Shown here: positions 44,433-54,062 of the stretch, in pieces
Layout of the letters: the number at the start of each line of letters is the position of its first letter
How positions within the stretch are numbered: position 1 is the first letter of the stretch
Source of the DNA: Fulvia fulva
Lineage: Eukaryota > Ascomycota > Dothideomycetes > Mycosphaerellales > Mycosphaerellaceae
Direction: 5' to 3'
NCBI RefSeq assembly: GCF_020509005.1
Contig: NC_063014.1
Location: forward strand, 806,001 to 870,000
DNA length: 64,000 nucleotides
Made by a program: the position numbers and the translations under genes
The notes under the pieces: model-generated
Seen by the model: the letters and a program-made list of their open reading frames with translations, nothing else
What the model was told of the DNA's origin: nothing
The model's database searches: none

Positions 44433-44470
44433 AGGGCACTGTCCGATGGCACTGCCCCTAGACACTGGGC
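44433..44470. repeat. Inverted repeat, right arm
   Basis: 38 bp; reverse complement of 44109-44146 with two transitions. Confidence 0.85.
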
Positions 44471-44567
44471 GCTCGAGCCCGCTCGACGCCAAGAGAAGTC
44501 ACGAGCTGAGTAAGACTGACTGTTGTGCTCGACCAAGACGAAGAGGAAGATTGTCGATGAGAAGATA

Positions 44568-44633
44568 GCCGTGTCGGTGCCCATGCACCCGCGAAGCGGG
44601 TGTTGGACAACCCAGTGATATTGGACACCTCAA
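44568..44633. repeat. Left terminal inverted repeat
   Basis: 66 bp starting GCCGTGTCGGTGCCCATGCA. It includes the perfect palindrome CACCCGC-GAA-GCGGGTG. Confidence 0.88.
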
Positions 44634-44690
44634 TAAAACCACGCTTTCCAACACGCGTATCTTCCATTCAACACGCGTTATCTCATCAAT

Positions 44691-45649
44691 ATGGTTGCTT
44701 CCATCTATCGTGAAGAAGAGGAGCTCATCAGTGAGGCCGTGCAGTGGTACTGCGACGCGTCAAATCCAGGTCCTGTCAAGCAGGTAGCCGCCAACTGGGG
44801 TGTCGATTACCAACGCTTCAGAAGACGACTTCTCGGTCACAACTCACGCAGCACACGGCCGCGTACGCACACGGTGTTGACAGACGATCAAGAAGCTGTT
44901 CTTGCAACCTACTTGAGGAGGTGTGACAAGATAGGCGTATCCGCGCGACTCCGGATGGTCCAGATCAGCGCAAATTCGATCCTCAAGCGATACCATACTG
45001 GACCTAGTTCTTGCATGACTTCGAGGCCTTCAGAAGGCAAGCAATGAAGCCAACAACCATCATAAGCGGCTTCGAGAAGTGTGGTATCTACCCCTTCAAT
45101 CCGGAGCCAATATTGGCTCGTGCAAGGCAAGACCTAGCTGCTCTTCGATCGAATAAACGAGTCTCAACACCGGAGCCGATTGTCAACGATAAGCAGCTTC
45201 CAACAACAGTCAGGACCTTCGGTCGATACACTGCTGCGCTTATAGCTGATCCATCGATAGATGAGTCTATTAAGCAGCGACTGGAGCCACTCTTCCGTGG
45301 AGCCCAGATTGCTATCGTTGAGGGCGCCGAAGCAGTAGCTGAATTGAACAACACCACGGTCCGCCAGAACGCTCGCAATGCTCGCAACACTCAGAAGAGA
45401 CAACACCTTCAGCGTGGAGGTGTCATGAAGGCTATCAACGCAAGAGCTGCTATACAAGAACGTGAAGAGAACACAGTAAAGCAGCTTGAAGCCCAGCTAG
45501 CACGTGCAAGAACAGGTGAATTGAGACACCGGATAAGCAAGATTATGAGCTATATCAAGGGCCCATACAACAGACCTGCTTATCCAGTGGAGAGACGGAA
45601 GATTATGCCAATATGGCTTGCCTGTATGAACGATATAGCCAATAGATAG
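44691..45649 (+). pseudogene. Transposase remnant (pogo/Fot-like)
   Basis: The first part, ATG 44691 to stop 45047, encodes an N-terminal helix-turn-helix region (EELISEAVQWYCDASNPGPV, QVAANWGVDYQRFRRRLLG) and the start of a CENP-B/Tc5-type HTH (LTDDQEAVLATYLRRCDKIG). The second part, in another frame from about 45011 to 45649, encodes the transposase C-terminus (AFRRQAMKPTTIISGFEKCG then IYPFNPEPIL) and a charged helical tail. The two parts meet near 44995-45012 in different frames, and the DDE domain normally between them is absent. The deletion junction thus both removes the active site and shifts the frame. No functional transposase is encoded. Confidence 0.85.
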
Positions 45650-45672
45650 TTGAAAACACCTCATTGATATCG

Positions 45673-45738
45673 TTGAGGTGTCCAATATCACTGGGTTGTC
45701 CAACACCCGCTTCGCGGGTGCATGGGGACCGACACGGT
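45673..45738. repeat. Right terminal inverted repeat
   Basis: Reverse complement of the left repeat except at two positions (outermost base and base 12). It carries the same CACCCGC/GCGGGTG palindrome. Confidence 0.88.
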
Positions 45739-45862
45739 TAGGCTCTTTTGAATTGTGGTAGTAGATCGCCCTATGGTATCATTGCATGCGTCGCTTGTAA
45801 ATGCAAGACATGGCCGTTACACATCCGCTGCACCCAACTTTTCAAACAAATGCTTTCGTACA

Positions 45863-48413
45863 TCATGACTGCCCATTCTGAGTCTCGCCCTCTGATTCCG
45901 CCTGGCCTCCCAAATTGTGGATTGCCGATTGCAGCGCACTAGTCAAGTCGATGTGGAAGAATGGCCTGTTCAAGCCATGCACGACTGCAACCTTGACATT
46001 GCTTTGACCATACGCCCTCGACTTCTGCAGCTGCTTGTCGATATCGGTGAATGAGCTGGCTTCAGAGTGGTTGATGCTGTCAACCTCTCTTTGCCCAGTC
46101 TCGATATCTGTGCGTTGTTTGTGCAGCTCTCTGTTCTCCTCTTCTTCTGCAGCAGCAGCCGCGCTCCAGTTACCACCAAGTTCGGCGACGCTGAAGATTG
46201 GCTTCCACCGAGAGTAGCTGCCGTCAATAGCGGTTGGATATCCAAAGCCTGCAGCGACGAGGGCACGTTTCGTCCAGCGATTGTTGATGCAAGCAAAATG
46301 CCATTGTACGCGTTCCGGCGCGGTGTAGCGATCGAGTTGGTTGCGGACGTCAATGAGGTTCTGCACTGATGTGAGATCAACATTGTTGACCGACGAGAAA
46401 TCGAGAATGATGGCTTTGAGAGTCGGTCTATGGTCGTCCTGCACCACTTCCTTGCCTGGCTTTGGGCCGGGGTCATTCCAAGGCCGGTCGCCAGGTCGCG
46501 CGTAGCCGTGGGGATTTGTGCGTTGCGTCTCTTCGAAGATCCTGTGAACCATGTAGTCCAGATAGTGGTTTGCGTTGGGGTAGTTGAAGCCTTCTGAGAA
46601 CCTGTAGATGAAGATGCCAGGATACGGATGCTGGGCACGAATGGTCGGGTTTGAGCCATCTTCGTGCTCGATTGGCAGGAAGATGTTTCTCGCAGACTTG
46701 TTGGGGTCGCTATCCTGGCCAAGTCTCACCGTGCCGGGCTTATTGTCTTCGCCCTCAATAAGATGATCACCAATCACGGAGTGCACCTTGACGCGACCAA
46801 GGAAGCGTCCTTGAGCTTTGAATACTCTGAAGAGCAGGAGTGCCATCGAGGTCGCGATTGTGACGTAAACACCGATGTCGATGGACGTGAAGACAGTGAC
46901 GATAACACCGGCGAAGAAGATGATGACCTCGAGTGGTGAAACTCGCCAGAACTGGTAGACCGTGTTGGGTGGGGTGATCAGATCGCCGACAGCATGGATG
47001 ATGACAGCGCTGAGCGCTGAGTTCGGGATGAAGAAGAACACTGCTGGAAGTGCATAGATTGCGAGCAGCACAACAAGCGCAGTGAGGACACCGGCGAATG
47101 GCGTGCGCACACCAGCTTTGGACTTGATCGCGGTTCGAGAGAAGGAGCCAGTAGCTGGATAGGCGCCCAAAAACGGGCCCAGCAGGTTCGACACTCCGAT
47201 AGCGATTAGCTCTTGCGACGGGTCGATTGTGTAGTTGTTGACTCTGCCGAAGGACTTCGAAATGGAGATGTGCTCAATGAGAAGCACAATGACCGAGACT
47301 GGGATCTCACTCGCGAACAGACTGACAATGTGGCTGTTGACAGTTGGGACCGCGGCGTGCTTGAATCCTCTGGGAACAGGTCCAAGGAGTTTGACGGGCG
47401 ATGATTTAGCAGACTTGGTGCTGTGGTCCGGTAGGTTTCGGTTGATCAGGTAGCTGATCAGGGTGTAGAGAAGGATCACGAAGGCGGTTCGTAGCGTATT
47501 GCAGAAGAACCACAATTTCTTGCGTTGAGGCTGTCGCTTGGCAAGCTGGTTGAAGGTGAAGCGGACGAGATACAGCATTGTCAGTGCCGTCAGGCCCAGT
47601 GCTGCGTCCAGCTTGGTCTCTCCCAGGTGCTTCAGCGAGTTGATGACCACCAAGTAAGTCGAAGCGCGGTTGTTCACGCTGCTCAAGCCCATCAAATTTG
47701 GTACTTGGCCAACAGCGATGTTGATGGCGGATCCGGTCATGAATGCAGAGATCGAGGTGAGTGAGATCAATTCGACGAGCCAGCCGAGGCGTACGAGGCC
47801 AATGAAACAGACGATACCTCCGACGATAATTGCAAGAGCAGATGCAACCACCTCCGGAGCCAGATTTGGATCTTCTGCTTGAACCTTGAGGACGATGTTA
47901 CCGACGATGGTAGACATTACAGCGACAGGCTAGAACAATCGTTAGCTTTTTGATGGCGCATTATGATCAGACATAACTTACGCCGATGGTAATATCTTTT
48001 GATGTAGCGAAGAACCAGTAGATGAGTACACCCATGAAAGAGGAGTACAGGCCAAATTCGACAGGAAGCTCGGCAAGTTTTGCGTATGCCATGCTTTGTG
48101 GAACGACGACAGCGCCGACCGTGATGCCAGCAACGAGATCTCCATACAGCCATTGTAAGTTGTACCTCATAATCCAGTGTGTGAAGGGGAACAGGTTACG
48201 GAAGTACCGCAGTACCCCAGGTCCATCAGGCAAGACTTCGCGGATCCAGTCCGCTGCGGTAGGCTCCTCCTCGATGTAGCTGTTCGAACTGTCGACGGAG
48301 AATACTGACTCGCCACGGCTCAGTTTCGAAGCTCCAGTCTCGTTGCGATAGTCCAGCTTGATGCCAAGTGCCTTTGCAAGGCCGTGGCCGACCTTGGTGC
48401 TTGTCGACGCCAT
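45863..48413 (-). CDS. SulP sulfate permease with STAS domain
   Basis: Two exons, complement(47982..48413) and complement(45863..47929), 52-bp intron (GTAAGT...GCTAAC...TAG); 832 aa. The hydrophilic N-terminus is followed by a SulP transporter core of about 12 membrane helices, with the signature region VGAVVVPQSMAYAKLAELPV, EFGLYSSFMGVLIYWFFAT and KDITIGPVAVMSTIVG (the last spans the intron). Later marks are LLGPFLGAYPATGSFSRTAI and SALSAVIIHAVGDLITPP. A cytosolic STAS domain lies at about 570-745 (AIILDFSSVNNVDLTSVQNL). The acidic tail ends AESEGETQNGQS. It is a plasma-membrane proton/sulfate symporter of the yeast SUL1/SUL2 and Neurospora CYS-14 type. Regulation by sulfur starvation is known for the family but not visible here. 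Confidence 0.92.
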
Positions 48414-48923
48414 AATGCTGACAGGGCAAAGTTGGCAAAGCTTGACGCTCAGTGTTGCAGGTCTTGGATTTTATATGTGCTGAGCACCCACCGCACCCAG
48501 GACTCTAACGATAGGAGCGAGGGAGGTAAGCCGCCCGCGACGGGTTGCCGCTAAAACTGAAGCCACCCGCGATATGCAGAGCTGTGCAGGATCCAAGAGG
48601 GCCTAGGCAGGGACGTAATTGGCCTGTGGTGAGGCAGTTGGGAGCAGACAACGGCTGGGCGTCGGTCGCTAGCAGCTTGTTCTATGGCGAATAATCACGA
48701 CAGCGTCGAAAAGCAAATGGAGATACCCAATATGCGCCTCGCCTCTGATCTTGATGTCCTCAAGGCGTGTGTCCTCAGGTGTGTGTCCTCAACCGATGAC
48801 ACCACTGCTTGGCCTCGAGGTATGCTCGCGGGATGTAAAAGGTGTCGTTCTGCGACAGGTAAAGTAGTAATGGGAGTACCCGTGCTGAACTTTGTAAATT
48901 GTGGGATGTCGGCCAGGCGCTTT

Positions 48924-48963
48924 CAGGATGTAGCCGGTCGAAGCAGGATGTAGCCGGTCGAAG
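48924..48963. repeat. 20-bp perfect tandem duplication
   Basis: Two exact copies of CAGGATGTAGCCGGTCGAAG. Confidence 0.9.
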
Positions 48964-49156
48964 CACCAGGGTTGTCGATGTATCAAGGAAGCATGATCAC
49001 GAATGGTCGCCAACAATGCACAGAAGGCTCAGAGAAGGGTTTTGAAGGCATTGACGTAGCGGTCCCATCACGATCTCACGCAAATGATCAAGTTACGCAG
49101 CGTTGCGGGTCGTCGGTCGGATCTGGTTTGACAGATGGAGTCGAGCGTCTGACATT

Positions 49157-49248
49157 AGGTTTAGTCCCTAGCACATCATCCGAGCTAACATCGAGATGTG
49201 CGAGGTTTAGTCCCTAGCACATCATCCGAGCTAACATCGAGATGTGCG
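49157..49248. repeat. 46-bp perfect tandem duplication
   Basis: Two exact copies (49157-49202 and 49203-49248) starting AGGTTTAGTCCCTAGCACAT. Each contains GCTAACATCGAGATGTGCG. Confidence 0.92.
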
Positions 49249-49979
49249 AGGGTCCGGAAATGTGTGCACGTGCGCCAAGGCAAATTGGGGAGGATGAGAG
49301 GCTGAGCAGCCTATGAACAAGGCCGTGAAAGGCGTGCTTGAAGCCTCTGACCGCGGGTGCATTATTCGCTTGTGCCGGGCTGCTTGTCGCGATGGTGTTG
49401 TTGAGATACAGCTGAGGTCGCGTGTCATTTCGGATTCTCAGCATCTCGGAAGCGTGTCAAAAAGTACGCCGTTTTGTCAGCCGACGCATCCTTGTCAAAA
49501 AGTACGTCGTTCACACTCGTTTTGTCGTGAGAGGATATACCCGCGCGCTACCGCATTGTGGCTGTCATCGCAGAGCCGCGGCCGGAAACAGGCGGCAAAG
49601 CACAAGGGACTTCCAAGGTTCAATGTTGTGACCCGACATCTTGTCGCGCGTCGACGTTACATGTACGACACTGCTGCTGTCATCGTCGGCCAGTCCAGAA
49701 CGTGTGAAGTGCATGGATGATCGAGTCCGCTTTGGCTTCATCGTGTCCGAAAACTGTCGTGCATGAACGTTCAATGTTGGCGTCTTCTGCCACGCGTGGC
49801 GCGAGGACAGAGCACGTGTTTTCAGCAGCGCCACAGCTTGGCCTGGCAACCGAACGTTTCACATACAGTATGTGGCTGAACATGAAGTTGGAAGGCGCGT
49901 TCATGACACGACCCATTCCAATTCTCCTGCGTGTATGCGTTGAACACCACCAGTCTGCTACACGTAATCCGCGCGTCCG

Positions 49980-51111
49980 ATGGCTCAACTCGACACTCTG
50001 CTCCAGCAGGGCCCATTCAGCGGCGACCACATTGCCGGTCTCGACGAGCTGAGGCGCATAGTGCTACTCGATGGCATCCCGTCCAACAGCGATGGCATGG
50101 CACGTAACGCATTCGTAATCCATGGTGTACACCGCTCAGCTAACGTCAAGTCAGTCCGAGCTGCGCATCTATGTCTGGCTGATTCTTCTGAATGTCGCAC
50201 CGCTGCCAACAAACACCTACCTGGACCTGGTCGAGGCAGGCGCATCTCCAGCATATGCCAAAATCAGAAACGACACCTTTCGAACCATGACAACAGATCC
50301 GCTCTTTCGCCGGCGTGTCACTGAGAACAGTCTGACTCGTGTCCTCAATGCCGTGGCGTGGAAGCTGCACGAAGCCGACGAAGCACGCATCAACGGCTGG
50401 ATGTCGCCTCCAACCCTCGGCGTGCCCAAGAGTCTCGATGGATCAGACACCATCTTCCGCTCACCAGCATCTGTCAGTACTCGCCACACGCGAGGCTCAG
50501 TCGCAGGCACGGAGGATTCCGACGCTGGCGATAATCCCACCAGCCACATCGGCTACGTGCAAGGAATGAATGTCATGGCTGCACCATTCTTGTACGCTGC
50601 CCGAAGTGAGGCGCAAGCATATGCTGCCTTCGTGCGCTGCATCGAGAACGAATGCCCAGGCTACGTGCGAGGCAGCATGGAAGGTGTGCACAAAGGTCTC
50701 GCCCTGGTTGACCAAATCCTGACCATTGTCGATTCGAAGCTGGCATCACATCTCACCGCGAAGGGCATGAAAGCAGAAATCTATGCTTTCCCCAGCGTTC
50801 TGACATTGTGTGCCTGCACGCCGCCGCTGCCTGAAGTCCTCCAGTTGTGGGACTTCCTCTTTGCGTACGGACCACACATCAATTTGCTCTGCATCGTATC
50901 CCAGCTGGTATTGATGCGGGATTCGCTCCTCACTAGTAACACGTGCGTATAACAAACATCGAGCAAGCTTGGTACCATTACTGACCACTTGTCTAGGCCT
51001 AAGCCAGACTTCAAGCCGTTGAGAGCACGAAAAGTGATTGAGTACACGGTGAACTTCGCACGAAAGATTCCAGATGATCTATACGAGCAGATGCTCGTTC
51101 ATGCCAAATGA
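49980..51111 (+). CDS. BUB2: BUB2/Cdc16-type mitotic exit GAP (TBC domain)
   Basis: Exons 49980..50114, 50155..50942 and 50997..51111 give 345 aa. The TBC-family text matches Bub2/Cdc16: ELRRIVLLDGIPS, SELRIYVWLILLNVAPLPTN, YLDLVEAGASPAYAKIRNDT, HIGYVQGMNVMAAPFLYAAR, ECPGYVRGSMEGVHKGLALV, EIYAFPSVLTLCACTPPLPE and VLQLWDFLFAYGPHIN. Bub2 with Bfa1 is a GTPase-activating module for Tem1 at the spindle pole and blocks mitotic exit when the spindle is misplaced. The second intron (54 bp, CTGACC branch) is clear. The first is not: the only phase-compatible GT donor gives a 40-bp intron (50115..50154), shorter than usual, so the exon 1 end is uncertain. The intervening frame change is definite. In Bub2-type TBC proteins the exact catalytic residues should be checked by alignment. 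Confidence 0.85.
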
Positions 51112-51995
51112 GACTGTGGTCTTCAGCGCAAATTCGCATGTTGAGCCGCGGCTTCAACAAGTCCAACAGTCGAATGCTCGTGCGCGTCGATGTGCAGACA
51201 TTTGGATCGAGGCCAGACCGCAGACTGCATGCCAGTAAGCAACTAGCACAATCTGTGGACCAGACCCTGCCGTCGAAACCAGGCACCCGGCGTACAGCAC
51301 GGATGCTTCGTTCATGCAGAGGCGCATACCAGAAAGCCAACAAGTGGGGCGTGGTCAGAGCACGCCATAACGGACCAGCAGGCCTCGGTCGTTCTCGACA
51401 TCACATCGCATGGAACTCGATCCTGTCGCCAAGTATCCTCATATACGACATCATAGTTCGCCTAAGATCACCACTCGTAGTTCTCGTTGCTGCAGATCTA
51501 GACCTTGATCTCACTACAAGTCCGCTTGATCGCGGATACGAGCAGGCAATACTACGCACATCCGGTGCTCTTCCCCAATCATGCAAGAATTTTACACCTG
51601 AGGAGTATTGGTGGCAGGTACTGGTGTGCTCCCCTGGGCTGAACGACTTCAGTGCCATGGCTGCCAGTGCAAAACAACGACTCTGAGTGGTTCCCGACCA
51701 CGATGCACGGCACATGCATAGAACCGTCTGAACCGCACGACGCAAACGATCATGCCGCATGATCTGCCTGCTCGGATCTCATCAGCAGCGACTATGGCAG
51801 CAGTTCACTGGTGGATTCCTCTCTGGGTCGCATCCAAGCACGACAACCTACTTCGGCAAGGAAATGTTTCGTAGCGGCATCGGAGTGGACATGAATGCGA
51901 TGTAGCAATGACTACTAGGTCTCATCAGGGAGCCTGCTTCCCGATGGGGCGCAATGTACCTCGACTTCCGACTGCATCGCCTCTCGTAGCAAAAC
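51112..51995. other. Intergenic gap, 884 bp
   Basis: Tail-to-tail region between BUB2 and the monooxygenase-like gene. A 192-codon plus frame starting inside the BUB2 stop region has no motif and biased composition; it was not called. Confidence 0.45.
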
Positions 51996-53027
51996 TCAAA
52001 CTTTCTCATCTCCAAAGTCCACCTTCTCATGCTCACCATGCGTCCTATCCAATGCTTCCCACTCCTTCGATCCAAACGCCCTTCCCATACGACCTTTACT
52101 ATAATTCAACGTCCCCTTTCCCTTCACCAGAGGACTCATCCAGACTTTCTTCCCACCGACCTCAACCTCTTTCGTCGTGGCACCGAGACCTGCAAACCAG
52201 TCAGCGATAATCTCATTTCCATACTCCTTGGTCCCAGGAGACGTACCAGTCGGATGATAATTCAAATAAATCCCCTCCCACGAATTCCTCGGACACGCAA
52301 ACACCTCATGCATAATCCCAATATGCTTCAAACCCCCCTCCGCACCCGTCCACCACTCCAGCGCCTTCGTATGCAACGGCCCATGCGCGAAGTCGTGCAA
52401 TTTCTGCTCGTTCTCGAAATGGAGAAACCCCATGTTCTCGCTACTCGTCTCCCGATCGTGAGCCCTCAGCCACGAACTCGATCCCAAAAACCCCAACGCC
52501 GTAGCATTAGCGTTCAATTCCGAAATCATAGCTTTGAAGAAATCCCCCGTCTCCTTGAAGCCGGGGGCGAATATTCCTAGTGGGTGGTTTGAGCGGACGG
52601 ACAGGAGCATGGCGCAGATGGTCTGGCCGGCGGGCGTGTCTTGGGCACCGCCCTTCTCATTTGGGAAGACGGGAACGGTGCGATAGTTCAGCACGCCGTC
52701 CATACCCGGATTTGGGAGAAGACCGAGACACGTCAGGGCTAGGCGGGTGGTTTTGTAGATTAGGAGGCCAAAGGCTGGGGCGGTGAGGGTGAGGTTTTTG
52801 TAGGGGAGGAGGAGGATTAGGAGGGACTGGAGGACAGCGCCGAAGAGGAGCCAGGTTGTCAGGGAGAAGTTGGCGCGGAGGGTCTGGGGGTTGGTTAGTA
52901 GTTTTGGGATGGAGGGATGGGAGGGAGGGGGGTGCGTTACGTGGAGGAATGGGATAAGGGAGCCGGCTCGGAGGGCTTGAGATTTGGGTCGTGTGGTGAA
53001 GGGGTTGAAGATGGGGTCGAAGGCCAT
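51996..53027 (-). CDS. Af470-like monooxygenase family protein (DUF4188 type)
   Basis: Two exons, complement(52941..53027) and complement(51996..52883), 324 aa. An N-terminal amphipathic leader precedes a hydrophobic hairpin (LTTWLLFGAVLQSLLILLLP, LTAPAFGLLIYKTTRLAL). The soluble part is typical of this family: CAMLLSVRSNHPLGIFAPGF, ATALGFLGSSSWLRA, MGFLHFENEQKLHDFAHGPL, WWTGAEGGLKHIGIMHEVFA and IYLNYHPTG. The fold is related to dimeric ABM/ferredoxin-like monooxygenases; the fumagillin-pathway Af470 protein is the named relative I associate with it. The 57-bp intron (GTAACG...TACTAAC...CAG) is in frame and stop-free and codes Pro-rich junk if retained. No biosynthetic core gene is nearby, so a pathway cannot be assigned. 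Confidence 0.7.
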   Translation of the reverse strand: MAFDPIFNPFTTRPKSQALRAGSLIPFLHVTHPPPSHPSIPKLLTNPQTLRANFSLTTWLLFGAVLQSLLILLLPYKNLTLTAPAFGLLIYKTTRLALTCLGLLPNPGMDGVLNYRTVPVFPNEKGGAQDTPAGQTICAMLLSVRSNHPLGIFAPGFKETGDFFKAMISELNANATALGFLGSSSWLRAHDRETSSENMGFLHFENEQKLHDFAHGPLHTKALEWWTGAEGGLKHIGIMHEVFACPRNSWEGIYLNYHPTGTSPGTKEYGNEIIADWFAGLGATTKEVEVGGKKVWMSPLVKGKGTLNYSKGRMGRAFGSKEWEALDRTHGEHEKVDFGDEKV

Positions 53028-54062
53028 GGTGGAGAGTTGAGATGGATAGGTCGAGGTCGTGAGCTTGGCTTTCTCTTATAATCAATGTAGCAAGTGCGAT
53101 AGCCGTATACTCCGTACTTCCTAAGAACCCTTATCTCGCCTGCTCTCACTCACAGCCAGAACTAGCGCCTAACACAAAGACACTGAGCACGGGGACCAAA
53201 CGCTTATATACCAAACACAGCACCTCACCACCGGGCCTACAATGGGCTACATAGTATCGTTTCATCCTCAGTCAGCTCATCATCCACTTCTACCGTCCGT
53301 ATACCATCATCCCACTCCACAGGTCTACCCTATGACAAGCAACCTCTTCATGAACGTTACGGCCGACAACCCCGGGCGAACACGCTCATCTCGGTCACCT
53401 AGGAACATCGAGACACGCACAAGCCCTACTGCCTCGAGCTGCAAGGCGTTCAGTCTGGGCCGCTGAGGCCTTGCCTTTCATCAGCCACGTACGAGGTGAC
53501 TTGGATGCAGCCTGCTGTTATTGTGATGAAGGATGATGGAAGCGAGTTGCGGGAATGACTACGGTGGGATTAGGGTTTAGCAGCAGTAGTTGGGAGTGGC
53601 TGGAGGTCGAGCGCTATAACAAGGGCCGGGACCGAAAGATATGTAAGCTATCACCATCATTCATACAAGGCCGAGCAAGCCTTACAAAGTTGCATTACAG
53701 GTGAAGAGCGGTCTGATGGCCTGCGTCTTTGCAATCAGCATTCTCGTCACTCGAAACCCAGCTCACCTTCGAACGCCAACGATAACAAAAGCTCGCCGCC
53801 ACACCAGACGACGCCACTGGTACAGCTGTGCCATCAACAGCATCGATAATATATCGCTCTTTGATCTACATAGTCAGCATAACCCGTAGGCACGCCGCAG
53901 ATTGCCCTCCACTCAGGCCCTGATGCCCTGGTATCGCTCAAACGCAGACCCTGTTCCCTCTTCCTTTTGCAAACGTCTCTTCGTCTCTTCTGACCCGACA
54001 AGGCCTTTCCCGATGCCATACCGCACCTTCTCCGAACTCATCAACACCTCGCCTCAATCTCA
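53028..54062. other. Intergenic gap, 1.03 kb
   Basis: Upstream region of the monooxygenase-like gene and 3' region of MTR10. Only short motif-free frames. Confidence 0.45.

Larger units (their letters stand above)
43862..44567. other. Repeat-rich gap before the transposon
   Basis: Contains an inverted repeat (44109-44146 / 44433-44470) around a telomere-like tract (44217-44306). A run of seven T at 44199-44205 precedes the tract. No gene. Confidence 0.55.
44568..45738 (+). mobile_element. pogo/Fot-type (Tc1-mariner superfamily) DNA transposon, internally deleted
   Basis: 1171 bp bounded by 66-bp terminal inverted repeats with two mismatches and flanked by TA on both sides (44566-44567 and 45739-45740), the target duplication of Tc1-mariner elements. 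Inside lie an N-terminal DNA-binding part and a C-terminal part of a Fot/pogo-like transposase, but the DDE catalytic core between them is missing. It should be non-autonomous. The near-perfect TIRs suggest a fairly recent insertion. It sits between a small hypothetical gene and the sulfate permease gene. Confidence 0.88.
48414..49979. other. Divergent intergenic region, 1.57 kb, with short tandem duplications
   Basis: Between the sulfate permease (-) and BUB2 (+) genes. It contains a 20-bp doublet (48924-48963), a 46-bp doublet (49157-49248), repeated TGTCCTCA motifs near 48755-48790 and a partial doublet TGTCAAAAAGTACG near 49456 and 49493. No gene supported. Confidence 0.55.

Noticed and set aside
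51108..51686. 192-codon plus-strand frame beginning at the BUB2 stop codon
   Set aside because: No motif, Arg/Ser-rich shadow-like composition, and it starts inside the last BUB2 codons. The true BUB2 C-terminus ends at 51111.
693..53027. Secondary-metabolite gene cluster (Zn2Cys6 regulator, MFS, RTA1, Af470-like monooxygenase)
   Set aside because: These genes are spread over 50 kb among housekeeping genes, and no PKS, NRPS, terpene synthase or other core enzyme is present.
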